A stretch of DNA of 64,000 bases from Nymphaea colorata. Taxonomy: Eukaryota; Streptophyta; Magnoliopsida; Nymphaeales; Nymphaeaceae. Location: NCBI RefSeq assembly GCF_008831285.2, contig NC_045144.1, positions 20,229,716-20,293,715 of the forward strand, in the 5' to 3' direction. The position numbers and the translations under genes were made by a program. Positions 23,970 through 36,940 of this stretch are shown here, in pieces; position 1 is the stretch's first letter, and each line of letters begins with the position of its first letter. The notes beneath the pieces were generated by a model. That model was given only the letters and a program-made list of their open reading frames with translations. It made no database searches and was not told where the DNA came from.

Positions 23970-26156
23970 AATGAGCGAAAATGTTTACTTTTAGTTCCAT
24001 CTTGATTTTGATCTACCCGGACCTCGCTTCACTTGTATTTGTATGACAAAAGATCATGTAGAATTTAGAGAAAGTTTTGAACAACCTTCAACGTGTTGAG
24101 TTATTCATTGTTACTCGGATCAATAAGAACATGAACTACTCAAACCTTGAAACCAATGTTGTGATTATAAATTTCATTTGAATAATTACATTCTTCTATC
24201 TCAATTGCTACAAACAATTATATTCTTCATAACATATGTTATTTTGTTTTGTAGGATAAAATAGAAAAGCAAATCCAAACGTTGCCTAAGGGATACAAGA
24301 TACATTACGAAGTAATGACGTTTAATCTCGAGTGATGATACATGATAGACATGGAATAGTATGGATGAACGATTTTCAGTTCAGTTCGTCATTTGATTCG
24401 AGTGTCATATGTACCGTGCATAGAAAAATGCATTACTAAAGGATAACATTTTCACACTTAAGTCCATGAAGAAAATCCATTATTGAAGGATAAAGTTTTC
24501 ATGCTTGAGTTCCAGTTTCTTCAATCTCAATAGCAATTCCAAGAATTTTAAGCTTCAGTTACTAATTTATGGCACAACAACTTAGTGATCCAAATTACGT
24601 AACATTTAATTTTATGTAATGAATTCTATTTGTTAAACTTCATTTCAGATAGTCCTAACATGTTTTTTTAATGTTAGTTGAAGACATGCCAACACCACCA
24701 AACTTTGCACATTTCCACCTCATGATCAATTATCATGGGAATAATTTTTGTTCATGTGTTTGCAACTTTGGACTTTAATTATATGTACTTGTTTGGTTTA
24801 CGAACATTTAACTGTTTCTAGCCTCTTGAAGCATGGGAATCATATGTCGACCAACTTGGAAAAAACTACTTTGGTGTGTCAAAAGCATGTATTTTTGGTG
24901 ATAAATATTGCTTAATATGCAAAGAATATTTGAAAGTTGCTGTGAAGGAATAAGGAAGATCCCCAAGCCAAGGTCCTCAGATCTAGAAACAAACTTTTTA
25001 CTTCTATATTACTAAGAATCTAGGTCTAATTACTCTAGTTCTTGGAAAAGGAGAAGGGAATCTAGGGGCTTGTAGCGAAAGAAACAGGATAATGCAGTGG
25101 GATACATTATAAAGAAAGGATTCTCAGCTAGCCAGCTTAAAAATACTTTTTTATATGGCGGGGTTTCATAGGCGGTTAGTTTTCGTTTCAAATTAAATTG
25201 TACGATGAAATACATTTTTACTGTATCAAAAGAACTTGATCATTTAATCTCCATTAGATTAAATGTTACAACCTCTTCTCTAGCCCAACATTCTTATTGA
25301 TGACTATTGACAATAAATGACATAATGTAATTCATTTCTATTATATAAAAAGATGGGGGTGGTTAGACGACTGCAAGTAATGAGCGAATAAATAATAAAC
25401 CGAAAAAGTTGAAAACTGTGAATCAAGTTTTACCTATACCATTTTGCTGCCACTTTGTTCGATCTCTCTTTATTCGATCTCTCCTTCACTCTCTGCTTGT
25501 CAACTCGAGGGAGAAAGAAAAAGGCAATACCGCTTGACAAGTGATACTGCTAGAAGCATTATCGCATGAAAAAAACGCCATTTAAGCCCTTTCTAACTTA
25601 GTCAAACAGTGATTATGGAAAGGAGATGAAGGACTGATCCGAAACAGGAAGGAAGTTCCTTTTTAAAATGCAATATTAAATCAAGAGACAGGTACGCACT
25701 CCCTATGGAAGACAACATTTAGTGACGCATCAGTCACGAAGCCACACAACCACACGAGATAGTATTGTATGTATCTACTCGATTAAACACAACCACACGA
25801 GATGGACCTTTTCATTTACTGCAAAAAAAAAAAAAGAACCAAACACACCCACTCACATTGAGGCAGATTCAATGCTCCGTTCCTGCACTCGATGCTCAGA
25901 TGCCAAAGAATCACTTTTTTAACGCAAGGTGTTTTGCCAAAATGTTAAAGAATAACTTTTTTTTCTAACAAAATGTTCATTGAAAACCAAAGAAAGATGC
26001 TCAAATCCGACAACCACTACATGGGAAGAGGTAGTCTTTTCTAGCGATCCGTAGACATCGTCAACATCCATGAGCAAATTATATAATAAAAAAATTTCTT
26101 TGAGCGAAGAGGTGTTCCCAATTCACATTCTCTGAGCCGGTCTCTCCAAGATTTCA
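23970..26156. other. Intergenic, two weak exon-like scraps
   Basis: At 24815-24952, after the acceptor-like TTTAACTGTTTCTAG, one frame reads PLEAWESYVDQLGKNYFGV and on to a TAA. At 24255-24335, after TTTTGTAG, one frame reads DKIEKQIQTLPKGYKIHYEV. These look like fragments of a decayed gene of unknown identity. The rest holds repeat pieces shared with 21245-22030 and no clear gene. Confidence 0.3.
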
Positions 26157-26560
26157 CCCTTTTGAGTAGGGATGTTAATGGATCCCTTTTGAGTAGGGAT
26201 GTTAATGGATCGGATATATCTTTACTTGTATTCTCTTTTGCGGATATTCACATATTTAGATTCAAATTCTTATTTGAATAAAAAACAGTCATATTCGAAT
26301 TTGATTTTATAATTCGAATACGATCTGAATCCGATTTTAAATTTATATCCAAATCGAAATCCAAATTTTGAACCAGATTTTACCAATTTTCAAAATTTAA
26401 TAACATTAGATACATGATATTTGTCTAAAAATGAATCTGATTTGAATCTATATCCGAATCCGATCAGATGCCATTTATTAAATCCGAATTCGATCCGATT
26501 TTTTAATCGGATATTAAATTTTTCCAAATTCTTCAGATAGATTTGGTCGGATTGATTTAT
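26157..26560. repeat. GATCCGAATCC-rich degenerate repeat
   Basis: Begins with a 27-bp tandem duplication (26157-26183 and 26184-26210, each with GAGTAGGGATGTTAATGGAT). It continues as many degenerate ATCCGAATCCGATT units. The AGGGATGTTAATGGATCGGAT opening is typical of plant dispersed repeats, possibly hAT-derived. No coding content; the ORF at 26390-26611 is an artefact of the repeat. Confidence 0.55.
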
Positions 26561-27332
26561 CTTTTCCAAAATAGATTTTTTTTCACTAGGAGTAGGGTAG
26601 TCTTTCCACATACATTAATTTAACAGTTCCCCTGTTTATAATTTCTCAAATGTTGCGCGTTAAATGTGAATATGTTAAAACTTAAGCGATTACTTGTAAT
26701 TTGTAAATTACTCTTTTGTTAAGTAAACTGTGAGTGGAAGAGTTGAGCGCCTGCGCGTGCGTGCGCGCACAGAGACGCATGCACATGTGGGATAATATTT
26801 GTTTTTTACACGAGGAATTTGAAATCAGTGATACGAAAAGCATAGCTGCGTTAACTCCATTGATCTGAGGGCATGCCAGTGATTATTAACTTGGAGACTA
26901 AGAATTAAGCTCTGGACCTTTTTAATTACCTTAGAGCGTGGTATTACAGGCTATCTCTCAACTTCTTAATCACTTCATAAATTTTCCTGTAAGTTAAAAT
27001 AACACTACTTTGGATTCATCTCTTAAATCAGTCACATATTTTAGGTTCGACTTGTAAAATTTTTGAAAAACATGGAAAGAAAAATATGATTTACGTCATT
27101 TACTTTTAATCTCATTAATTACCACAAATACAATAGATCACCCCAAGTACTCACTTCTGTGTTTGGTGATAACATGTCTAAAATGCATCTAGATAAGAAA
27201 ACCAAGAGCATCCTCCTTAAGAGGACTAAAAAAAGTACAATGGTAAAAAGGTAACTTTTTAAAAAGGTGAAAACAAACCCCCGAGTCAACCAACCATAGT
27301 AAGTCAACAGTCAACTTCACGTGCGCACACAC

Positions 27333-27367
<35 letters not shown>

Positions 27368-28639
27368 AAGTTACCCAACCATTTAATTAAGGTTGTACAT
27401 TTGAAACACATGGTTGAGAAAAAAAAATGTATAACAAATACTACATGACAACAATGCTTATCACCCTTTTTTTTGTTGCTATTTTTTTTATGGACCTTCA
27501 AGTTACATTGGAAAGGGAGTTGGGGTATTTTAAAAAATTTTTTATAAAGAAATGTTTATTTTAGGTTTTTAAACTTTAAAGCTTTTAACTTTTACATAAT
27601 TTTTTTTGTCTACTTAATTTTTTTAAAAAAATTTGGATATAAGTATTTTGGTCGTTACAGAGCCTTGTGATCCTCAATAGAATATGATTAGAATACTCTT
27701 CTGTCAATGACAAAGTCTCTAGAAGGACAAAAAGATGAGAAATTGAGAGTAAATTTTCCAAAAAATCAATTTCTTTTCCAAAGATCTGTACTAACGTAAC
27801 GATCCTTCCATCTGCCGAACGTAGCGGACCACGCAGGACATGAGCGACGTGGCTATTGGTTGCACCACAGATGGGACCTTGTATTAACAGATCACTATGA
27901 ATGATGCAACTCAGTCTTGCGTCAGCGAATAATCTGAACGTGATGCAAGGTCTCCTACGTCACAATGTACCTATAAACTTTGTAGTGAATTAACCCCACG
28001 TATTAGGATATATATATATATGATGATGATGAGTCATATTGACTCAAAATACACATACACAACAGAAAAACAATTCAAATTCAACAGCTAAAGCTCTGAG
28101 CCCAGATCAAATCCATCATTTAATTCGGTTATGTTCAACAAGGATAGATCTGATTGGTAGAAAGATTTTCTAACTAAAGCTTCAAGTTTATGCTACAAAA
28201 AAGTTGAGAACCAAAACAACTAGAAGTTTTCAAAAATTTTTAAAGGGGACAAATCAGTTTTATTTTTCAAACTGTTTTTTGTCTTTTTTTTTTTGGTGGC
28301 TCCGGCAATATCATATGTGATAGATCTATCAGATGCATGGTCCAACTTGGTGGGTATTGACACAGGGTGTGTTGACTTGATCCCAATTTCTCAAAAACGC
28401 TTTGAATTAGCAAATCTAATATTAGGTATGTCGGATAAACAGATAAGATTTTCAATGGTTATATATTTAATTTAAGCTATAGGCATATAAAATTTAAGGC
28501 TTACGGTTCAACTTATGATCTACCCAAAACTATATGCTAAAAGAAACAAAAAAGCATCACGAACAAGGGCTCTAAATGTAAACGTTGATTTGTTTTTTTG
28601 TTCTTTATTTTTACATTTTCAAATACTATGGATCGATTC
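26561..28639. other. Intergenic, no gene seen
   Basis: Contains an alternating purine-pyrimidine patch (26747-26775) and a CA/TA microsatellite (27325-27366). No gene recognised. Confidence 0.5.
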
Positions 28640-28885
28640 ATGTGCTGCATAAATGAGGTTAATGTATGAATCTTGGAGAAAATCAAATTTTACATGCAAT
28701 AATTGGTCGTCTGTTAAGTAAAAGATTTTTTTTTTTTTTCTTTTGGCTTTTCTCTACTCCAGATGGGCCATGGATACGCTGCAAGAGATAAAGCTCCAAT
28801 TAACAACTCATTGACTTTGGCCTTAACTCTTGTATTCAATTGAGTGAACCGCTTTCAGTTAATCTTGGAGCAGAAATTGCAGAAA
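28640..28885. repeat. Diverged duplicate of 6000-6265
   Basis: Collinear with 6000-6265 in the same orientation. Shared blocks include AATCAAATTTTACATGCAA, CTCCAATTAACAACTC and CAATTGAGTGAACCGCTTT. Confidence 0.6.
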
Positions 28886-29026
28886 AGGACGTGCGTCCAT
28901 TTATGGAGATCCATAGAAATTTTAAGAATTGAGACATGAATTCATGCATGCAACTGCTTAGATGTAGAGAGTGTTTTTTTTTTTTTTAAAAAAAAAAAAA
29001 GTGGAAAAAAGATGGTTCCGGGGTAT

Positions 29027-29160
29027 TGCAAGTATGAGTATGACAATTTAAAATCTTGGTATATGAGTACGACAAGAAAAGTCTTTCGCTCTCTCTTTCT
29101 CTTGCAAGTATGGGTATGACAATTTTAGAAAATTTTGGTATAAGGATATGGCAAAGAAAA
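29027..29160. repeat. 76-bp imperfect tandem duplication
   Basis: TGCAAGTATGAGTATGACAATTT at 29027 recurs with small changes at 29103 (TGCAAGTATGGGTATGACAA). Each unit ends in AAAAGT and a CT-rich run. Confidence 0.85.
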
Positions 29161-29163
29161 GTT

Positions 29164-29239
<76 letters not shown>

Positions 29240-29240
29240 C
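29161..29240. repeat. 80-bp quasi-palindrome of three microsatellites
   Basis: The structure is GTTT(CT)9(AT)n(AG)10AAAC. The CT and AG arms are complementary, differing by one unit, and the AT core is self-complementary, so the whole block can fold as one hairpin. Confidence 0.92.
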
Positions 29241-29410
29241 AATTGATATCAAATAGCTGGCTGATCTGTGGTTGAATGGTTACTCTTTATTTTGTGTCCC
29301 TAAAAACTGTTGCAAAAGATGTGTTATCATTGAATACCATAGTCAAGAAATTGGGCATTGTAACTACATCTTTTGCGGTACATTTTAGTGACACAAAGTA
29401 AAAATTAACG
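29217..29410. repeat. Dispersed repeat family C, copy 1
   Basis: Shares ordered blocks with 57605-57790: a GA run, ATTGA.ATCAA, GGTTGAATGGTT/GGTCGAATGGTT, AAAACTGT..CAAAAGAT, and TTTTAGTGA. The likely source is a small transposon of unknown type. Confidence 0.55.
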
Positions 29411-29768
29411 GTACGACCATACAGGGATGGAGGCAGGTGGGTATGCCCCATGGACACTACTCTTTGAAACTTGAGTGAACTTGGTTCCAGTTATTTGGAG
29501 GAAACCCACAAAATCCCAGTCACTGCTCCACGGTTAATTGAAAATTTATTAATCATACATTTAGTGCCCATGAAAAAAAAAACCTAGTTCCACTGCTGTG
29601 ACCATAGAGATAGCCAGCATGTTTTTTTCTATCTTTCTATTTTTTTTTTTTACAAATTAAGTCTTAAACATGTGATTCTTTTAAGTTAGACGGAAATTTA
29701 TGAAGTGATTAAAAAGTTATATGTAGCCCCTAATACCGTGCTTTGGAGTTTTAGAAAAAAGTCCAAAG

Positions 29769-29816
<48 letters not shown>

Positions 29817-30998
29817 CAAATGGACACTATAGATGTTCCTAGTGTATTTTTTCCAACTTAAAAAAGTCACGAAAAATGTGATGAGCAAATCAGATTTTAT
29901 AGAATGAGATTATAATCTAATGAAGACCCCATGCCGGCCAATTTTTTGCTCAGGCTCCCAGAAAGCAGTTCATCCAGAAACCTACATAACATCTGGGCTG
30001 AAGCAGTGGCGGAGACATAAGGTTTCTGGATGGGCAATCATTCACTGAGCCATGCAATCCAACCATTCCAAAAATGCTTGATGTGTCATTCAAACACAAC
30101 CCAAGCTGGTAGCTTGGTTTTGCATACAATAATGTAACTTTTAGTTCAGTGCTGTTTTTCTTGCAATTTTAAGTTTTAAATTTGTAGACGTATTCTTTCC
30201 ATTCTTTGCTAATAAAGGCTCGGAGACCTCTCTCCCATCAGGCCTTTTTACTGGAAGTTTTAAATTCTAAATGCATCCAGAATGTTAATAGCAAAACTTA
30301 AAGTTTTAACATATACCAATGGGAAATGAACAGTATGGACTCCTAAAGTTCTTTGTTGCTTTGATTGGAGGCACTTAAGCAAACTGCATAATGGACAGGA
30401 AGTAATGGCAAAAGAAAAAAAAAATCTAGCATTTATAAAATAGGACAGTGGGACTGACTAAGACTGGTGGATTAATTAACGAGAGTTTTGATAATTACAA
30501 GATTGTGTGCTAGGCTGCTGTAAAATTAATAGTTTAAACTGTTCAACTTCAGAAACGTACTTTAATTTTCTCGTCAAGCAAATCAAATGGGGTGCTAAAA
30601 CATGGTTATTCTTATGTATTTGGACGTAGTGAGCACATTTACATAGCTAGTTTGAAGCCACTTCCGTTGAAGACGTTCACAATTTAAATTCTACTCTTTC
30701 TACGATTGCTAGAGTCCATGAAAATTGGAGATCCGCAACTCCCTGTTATTAGCATCATATTTCTTGTGACATGGGAACCTTCAAATATCGAACTGTTAAC
30801 TTTTTTAACTATTTAATTGAAGTAGAATTTCTGATGCAAACATGAACGGAGTAGTTTCCCATCCTTTATTCAGACTTTTTTTTGCTATGGCTAACCGGAC
30901 ACATTATTTACATAATGACAAATAACTCCCTGACGTTCGAGAAAATACAAATAGGCGACAGAGTTTATAAAACAATTCACAAAAACACATTCTCCGGA

Positions 30999-31003
<5 letters not shown>
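29411..31003. other. Intergenic, no gene seen
   Basis: Contains a (TA)n array at 29770-29813 and a GTGGCGGAG-type family B scrap near 30006-30035. No gene recognised. Confidence 0.5.

Positions 31004-31086
<83 letters not shown>
31004..31086. repeat. (TA)n(TG)n microsatellite
   Basis: About 37 TA units followed by GTGTGTGTA. Confidence 0.96.
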
Positions 31087-31770
31087 ATAAAAAGGAAATT
31101 TTAACTTTAATAAAAATGATAATTTACTTAAAGAAATTACATTTTTATAATTATTAATATATCGAAAATGTTCCATCTTTATTAACTGGCTCTGTGCCTT
31201 TGATCCTTACAGACGGATTTAATGGAAAGGTGAGTCCATAAAACAACAAAAACTGTAGATCGTAAGTAACTTTTTTTATTTATAAGTATTTTCCTTCTTT
31301 CTGAGAGGGAATATGCATACCTTTTTTTAATTGATGAAGCTTGTTTTTGTAAATTATTTTATAACTTAGGCACTTATACATTTCCAAATGGTAGGTGCAG
31401 GCAGTTAATAATTTTTTATATCAATAGTTAAACTGTTTTTTGTAAATTTCTCTTGACATTTTACTTAATCAGTTATTTGACCATTAGTATATAATGTCCT
31501 ACCGGCAGTACACACGCGTACGGCTTTCCAACCTAAAAAAGTTTAGTATTTTAGCAGAGTCTAAAGGGCAATGGTAAGTACAAATTCGCGTTCTTTGGAA
31601 CACATTGTTCTTAATTTCCAGAACAAAGTGTTCCTATTATCAAATAACCCAATAAGAATACGTTTCATAGCCTCAAAGATTTGAGGTTGATTTTGAATCC
31701 TTTTTATGTGAGACCCACGGGATAAACAAGTATTTTCCTTCTTTCTAAGAGGAAAAACAGCGATATACAT

Positions 31771-31802
31771 ACCTGAAATTAAGCATACCTGAAATTAAGC
31801 AT
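31771..31802. repeat. 16-bp tandem repeat at the copia relic junction
   Basis: ACCTGAAATTAAGCAT occurs twice back to back, exactly where copia RT coding begins. This suggests the breakpoint of the truncation. Confidence 0.85.
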
Positions 31803-32805
31803 GACCTTAAAAAACTTTGGATATCACGGATGTCACTCTGACAATACGCTCTTCATAAAGAAAGGCAAAGAACACATCATTGTTGTGTTAATTTATGTGG
31901 ATGATATAGTAGTGACAGTTGAAGACATACATAATCTCAAACAATACTTGAGAACCACATTTGATATAAAAGACCTGGAGAATCTCAAGTACTTTCTCGG
32001 AATTGAGATAGCCCAATCACACAAAGACATCTTCATCTGTCAAAGAAAATATGCAGTTGACATATTAAAGAAAACTGGAAAGATGGATGGGCATCCTGCC
32101 GACACTCTATTTGAAACAAATCTCAAATTGAGATCATGTGAGGATGGACCAGAGGTCGACAGGAAAGTATATCAACGTCTAGTTGGTAAGCTCATTTACT
32201 TATCTGTCACTAGTCTTGACATTTCGTTTGCTATGTGAATGTGATTAGCAGGTACATGCAAAGCCCAAGAGAGTCACATATGAGAGCTGCAGATCTCATT
32301 CTTTGATACATCGAAGGCACACCTGGACAAGGACTCTGGTACAAAACGAACCAAAAACTTGGATATAGTTGCATTCACAGATGCAGGCTGGGCTGGAGAC
32401 ATCGGTGACAGGAAATCAACTCCAGGATATTGTATTTTTGTCGGAGGTAATTTTGTGGCATGAAAATAGAAGAAACAAAAGACAGTCAGTGCTGAAGCGA
32501 AATATCGAGCCATGGCCGCAGGAACCAGTGAACTCATATGGACTAAAAAGGTGATTGAAGAACAAAGTCTTGCAGTTTCAAAACCTATGCACATGTTCTA
32601 TAATAATCAAGCAGCCATATATATTTCAACCAATCCAATCTTTCATGAAAGGACAAGTTGAATATGGAGATATCAGAACTCTTCACATAAATGGAGTGGA
32701 ACAAGTTGCTGATGCATTAACTAAAGGAGTCACAAAAGTTAAACTACAACTCGCAACTGACAAGTGGGGGGATGCTACAACATCTGCTCCCCACTTGAGG
32801 GGGAG
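31801..32805 (+). pseudogene. 5'-truncated Ty1/copia RT and RNase H
   Basis: RT coding starts mid-domain at 31803 and contains YVDD (within LIYVDDIVVT, near 31888-31917) and the conserved LKYFLGIEIA block. A TGA follows MTLKN...ISFAM at 32236-32238. Beyond it, RNase H motifs persist in broken frames (TDAGWAGDIGDRKSTPGYC with two stops soon after, then SAEAKYRA). Gag, protease, integrase and the first half of RT are missing. The polypurine-like CACTTGAGGGGGAG at 32792-32805 leads into the LTR. It is a different family from the element at 6656, since the LTRs are unrelated. Confidence 0.9.
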
Positions 32806-33099
32806 TGATAAGATGCCGTTGAGAGATCAATTGCCTTATTCTTTAATTAAATGAATAAAGAAGGTGCGTCAATCAATCTTTTGAACATTGAACTAACGTT
32901 CCTTTTTATTTCAGGCAATTGCTGAAACTTTCTCAATTTCTGTTGTATAAAGAAGAGAACGATTGTAATTCAAAATTATCAAGGAAGATTGATCTCTCTC
33001 CCGTGGACGTAGGCAACAGTAGCCGAACCACGTAAAAATGCCTTCTCTTCTTCTCTCCTAGCTCTATCCAAACTCTGTTTATCGCAATTCTTAGTAACA
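32806..33099 (+). repeat. Putative 3' LTR of the copia relic
   Basis: Begins TGATAAGATGCC directly after the polypurine tract and is proposed to end at TTAGTAACA (294 bp). The left end is firm. The right end is only a guess from the TG...CA rule, because no partner LTR is in the window. Confidence 0.6.
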
Positions 33100-34042
<943 letters not shown>

Positions 34043-34044
<2 letters not shown>

Positions 34045-36183
34045 TCTTTATTGCCTATATATATATTAGGATACATGTATATACTCTTCATTGCCGTAAA
34101 ACAAAGCATCTAGTTCGGAAGGATTTTAGCTCCAATAATTCTATCGTTTTCTAATGGCAGAACAAAATCCTGGTTCACCTCCTTCTTCCTCATATTAAGG
34201 AAAGGAGAATGTGAGAGGTGCCTTCGAATCCAGCACCTAGGTTCCAGTTGCATCCATACTCATCAAACTGGACAACATTCGACCCTAATGGTGGCACTTA
34301 GGAGGTCTGGATCCTGCTGCCCATGGCCATCGTATACAGGTTGCCTCCTGAAAACGATCTCTATATCTCCTGTTTGACTTGTTCATTTCTCATGCATGCA
34401 TGAGCTTCTATGCTACATCTCCTTTCCTGCAAAATTTCATCTTATTCGGCTTATAAAAGGAAGTTTATCCTCAGCTGTAGTCTTGCACAAACAAATTGAG
34501 AAACATTAGCAAGTCATTTATCTAGATGACCATTTACCCGTGAAAAACATATAAATCCTTGATAGATGGAGATTCCATAGCATTAAAGAATACCAGAGAA
34601 CTGTTCTACTTATATTCAATGAGAAAACACAGTAACTTCTATTATATTCATCTATTTTTTAGTGCTCATTTTGTTAATGGTATCTAAATCAAGTGTAATC
34701 TGACTGGAATTACACAGTCCCATGTGAAAGTAAAAGCCATTCTTGTGCAACATATATAGGGTGATAAACAAAAACTGCTATAGTTATTTCTTGACTAGTG
34801 TTGCATTCAATTAAACTATGAAGATGAGACTTTTCCTTCTCCATTTTTTTCTAGATGAAAATCCCATTTTGATTTTGACCCATGGAGATCTTGCTTACTG
34901 CTTCTCCAAACTAAGCAAGAAATAGATGAAGCAGCTGTAACACAGAGGCAATGATCTTAGCGTTTGAAATCTAAAATATGTGTTCAGAAACTTTGCCACT
35001 GGGTTCAAGCCCCACTTCATCATGCAATCAGTGAAAGAGTTAGTGTTCATGATGGGCCCCAGGTCAATCATTTTTAACTTTCAGCTTCACCTTCAGCTGT
35101 CGCTTAGTAGAATTGATAGTAATTGACATGTCATTACATTTCACAGAGGGACTTTTACAGACCGAGCAAAATGATATCATTGATTTGATTTCATTGGAGT
35201 AGATGGCTTTGGGAAAGTGTACTAGAGCTAGTAGGTATGAGATGGAACTGAAGTGGTTGTAAAAGGAACTAACATAGGCTGTAAAAATTCTTCGGAATGC
35301 ACTATACCAACTCATGCTCAAGCAGGTTGGCATGTAGTGAAGTGTATGAATTTGAATTTCGAGAAAACAATACTTCTGAGGATGCTGCAGGAGGACTAGT
35401 GATAGCACAAATGGTGTAAGCTGCTTCAATTTGTCTAAACTGTGGTGCTGTTTTTGGTTTTTCTAAGCTTTGTTATTCTTTAATTTCTTTGATTGTATTC
35501 ATTTTCTTCTTCAATAAAAGGGGGCTCTCAACAACAGTTTGCATCTAAAGCAGGTGGACACCCATTTGGGAAGCCAGGCAAAAAAAAAGTTTAGTAATGC
35601 ATGGCATCCATTGCACACAAATCCTGTGATGATGATATTACTTGTAATGATGATGACACTGTGTTCCTTTGGCAGGTTGCCATATCTGTGCTTGTTCTCT
35701 TCATTGCCAGGCACCCAACTAAACTGCATATTGAGGAACCTGAGAACTGGTTCATGGTCACATCCAACCTGAGAAAAATCAGATCATGGCATTGAAAAAT
35801 CAGTACTCATGCACATCAGCCAAACAGAGGGAAAAATCCGGATAAGTGATTTGGATGGCATGATCTGAATCCATGGTTTCTGGAAATTGAAGAACGGAGA
35901 CAAAGTTGATAAACATATAGAAAGAGTTGCAGTCTTCTTCTCTTAATTTTTTCATTTTCTCCTTGTTTTTCTTTCCTTTCATACTGATTATAGATAAATT
36001 TTCATCCCAGACCACTGATTATTTGAATGTAGCAATGTTAGACCTATGAGAAGCAGGTAAGCACCCATTTTGGAGGCTACAGCTGAAAAACAATACTAGT
36101 AACAATTACTAATGCAGCACGTGCGTTAGTAACAACAATGTAACAAAGAGCACCTTTAGTGATGAGTACAGATCTGCGTTACT
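34043..36183. other. Intergenic, no gene recognised
   Basis: Less AT-rich in parts. An ORF tail at 35673-35795 follows an acceptor-like TTTGGCAG and reads VAISVLVLFIARHPTKLHIE, which could be an exon scrap with a hydrophobic start. No neighbouring exons or family were recognised, so no gene is called. Confidence 0.4.
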
Positions 36184-36249
36184 GTAATCACCCCAAATTT
36201 TTCTAAAGGACTATGATGTTTTATCCAAGTGCAAAATTCAAATTTAGGC

Positions 36250-36440
36250 ACAAGATTTCCAAAATACAACTTTCAGATCCAAATTAAATCCAAAATACTA
36301 CTCTTAGATCCAAAGTAAATCCAAAATACTACTTTCAGATCCAAATTAAATCCAAAATACTACTCTTAGATTCAAATTAAATCCAAAATAGAACTTTCAG
36401 ATCCAAATTAAATCCAAAATACTACTTTTAGATCCAAAAC
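36250..36440. repeat. 31-bp minisatellite in the LTR
   Basis: About six units of AGATCCAAATTAAATCCAAA plus ATACTACTYTT, with starts at 36276, 36307, 36338 and so on. Confidence 0.9.
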
Positions 36441-36472
36441 CCAAGTTCAGATCCAAATCAATCATTTAAGAC

Positions 36473-36895
36473 TAATTTGTCCTCTTTTTTGACCAAAAAC
36501 CTTCTTTTAAAGGGTGATTTTAGTCTTTTTGGGCAAACAAGACCGATTTGCCCCTCCTTTTGACCAAAAACCTCCTTTTAGAGGGTGATTTTAGTCTTTT
36601 TTTTTAAACAAGACCGATTTGCCCTTCCTTTTGACCAAAAAAACCTCCTTTTAGAGGGTGATTTTAGTCTTTTTTTAAACAAGACCGATTTGCCCATCTT
36701 TTTGACCAAAAAACCTCCTTTTAGAGGGTGATTTTAGTCTTTTTGGTAAACAAGACCAATTTACCCCTCCTTTTGACCAAAAAACATCCTTTTAGAGGGT
36801 AGTTTTAGTCTTTTTGGGTGGACAAGACTCATTTGCCCTTCCTTTTGGCCAAAAAAATCTCCTTTTAAAGGGTGATTTTAGTCTTTTTAGGTAAA
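36473..36895. repeat. 71-bp minisatellite in the LTR
   Basis: Six units starting GACCAAAAAC at 36491, 36562, 36633, 36704 and 36775, with a variant at 36847. Each contains GGGTGATTTTAGTCTTTTT and AAGACCGATTTGCCC. It ends about 40 bp before the TATA box, a position suited to U3 enhancer repeats. Confidence 0.93.
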
Positions 36896-36933
36896 AAAAA
36901 ATTCAAATTTTGGGTTTTGGCTCCAAAATCCTC

Positions 36934-36940
36934 TATAAAT
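36934..36940 (+). promoter_or_regulatory. TATA box of the LTR promoter
   Basis: TATAAAT within CCTCTATAAATACCCCCC, directly after the 71-bp repeats. The element RNA probably starts near 36965. Confidence 0.65.

Noticed and set aside
35539-35795. Two overlapping ORFs with a hydrophobic stretch
   Set aside because: Only one acceptor-like site and no neighbouring exons; not enough for a gene call.
36491-36895. CRISPR-like regular direct repeats
   Set aside because: The 71-bp units are contiguous tandem copies without unique spacers, and the genome is a plant's; they are an LTR minisatellite.
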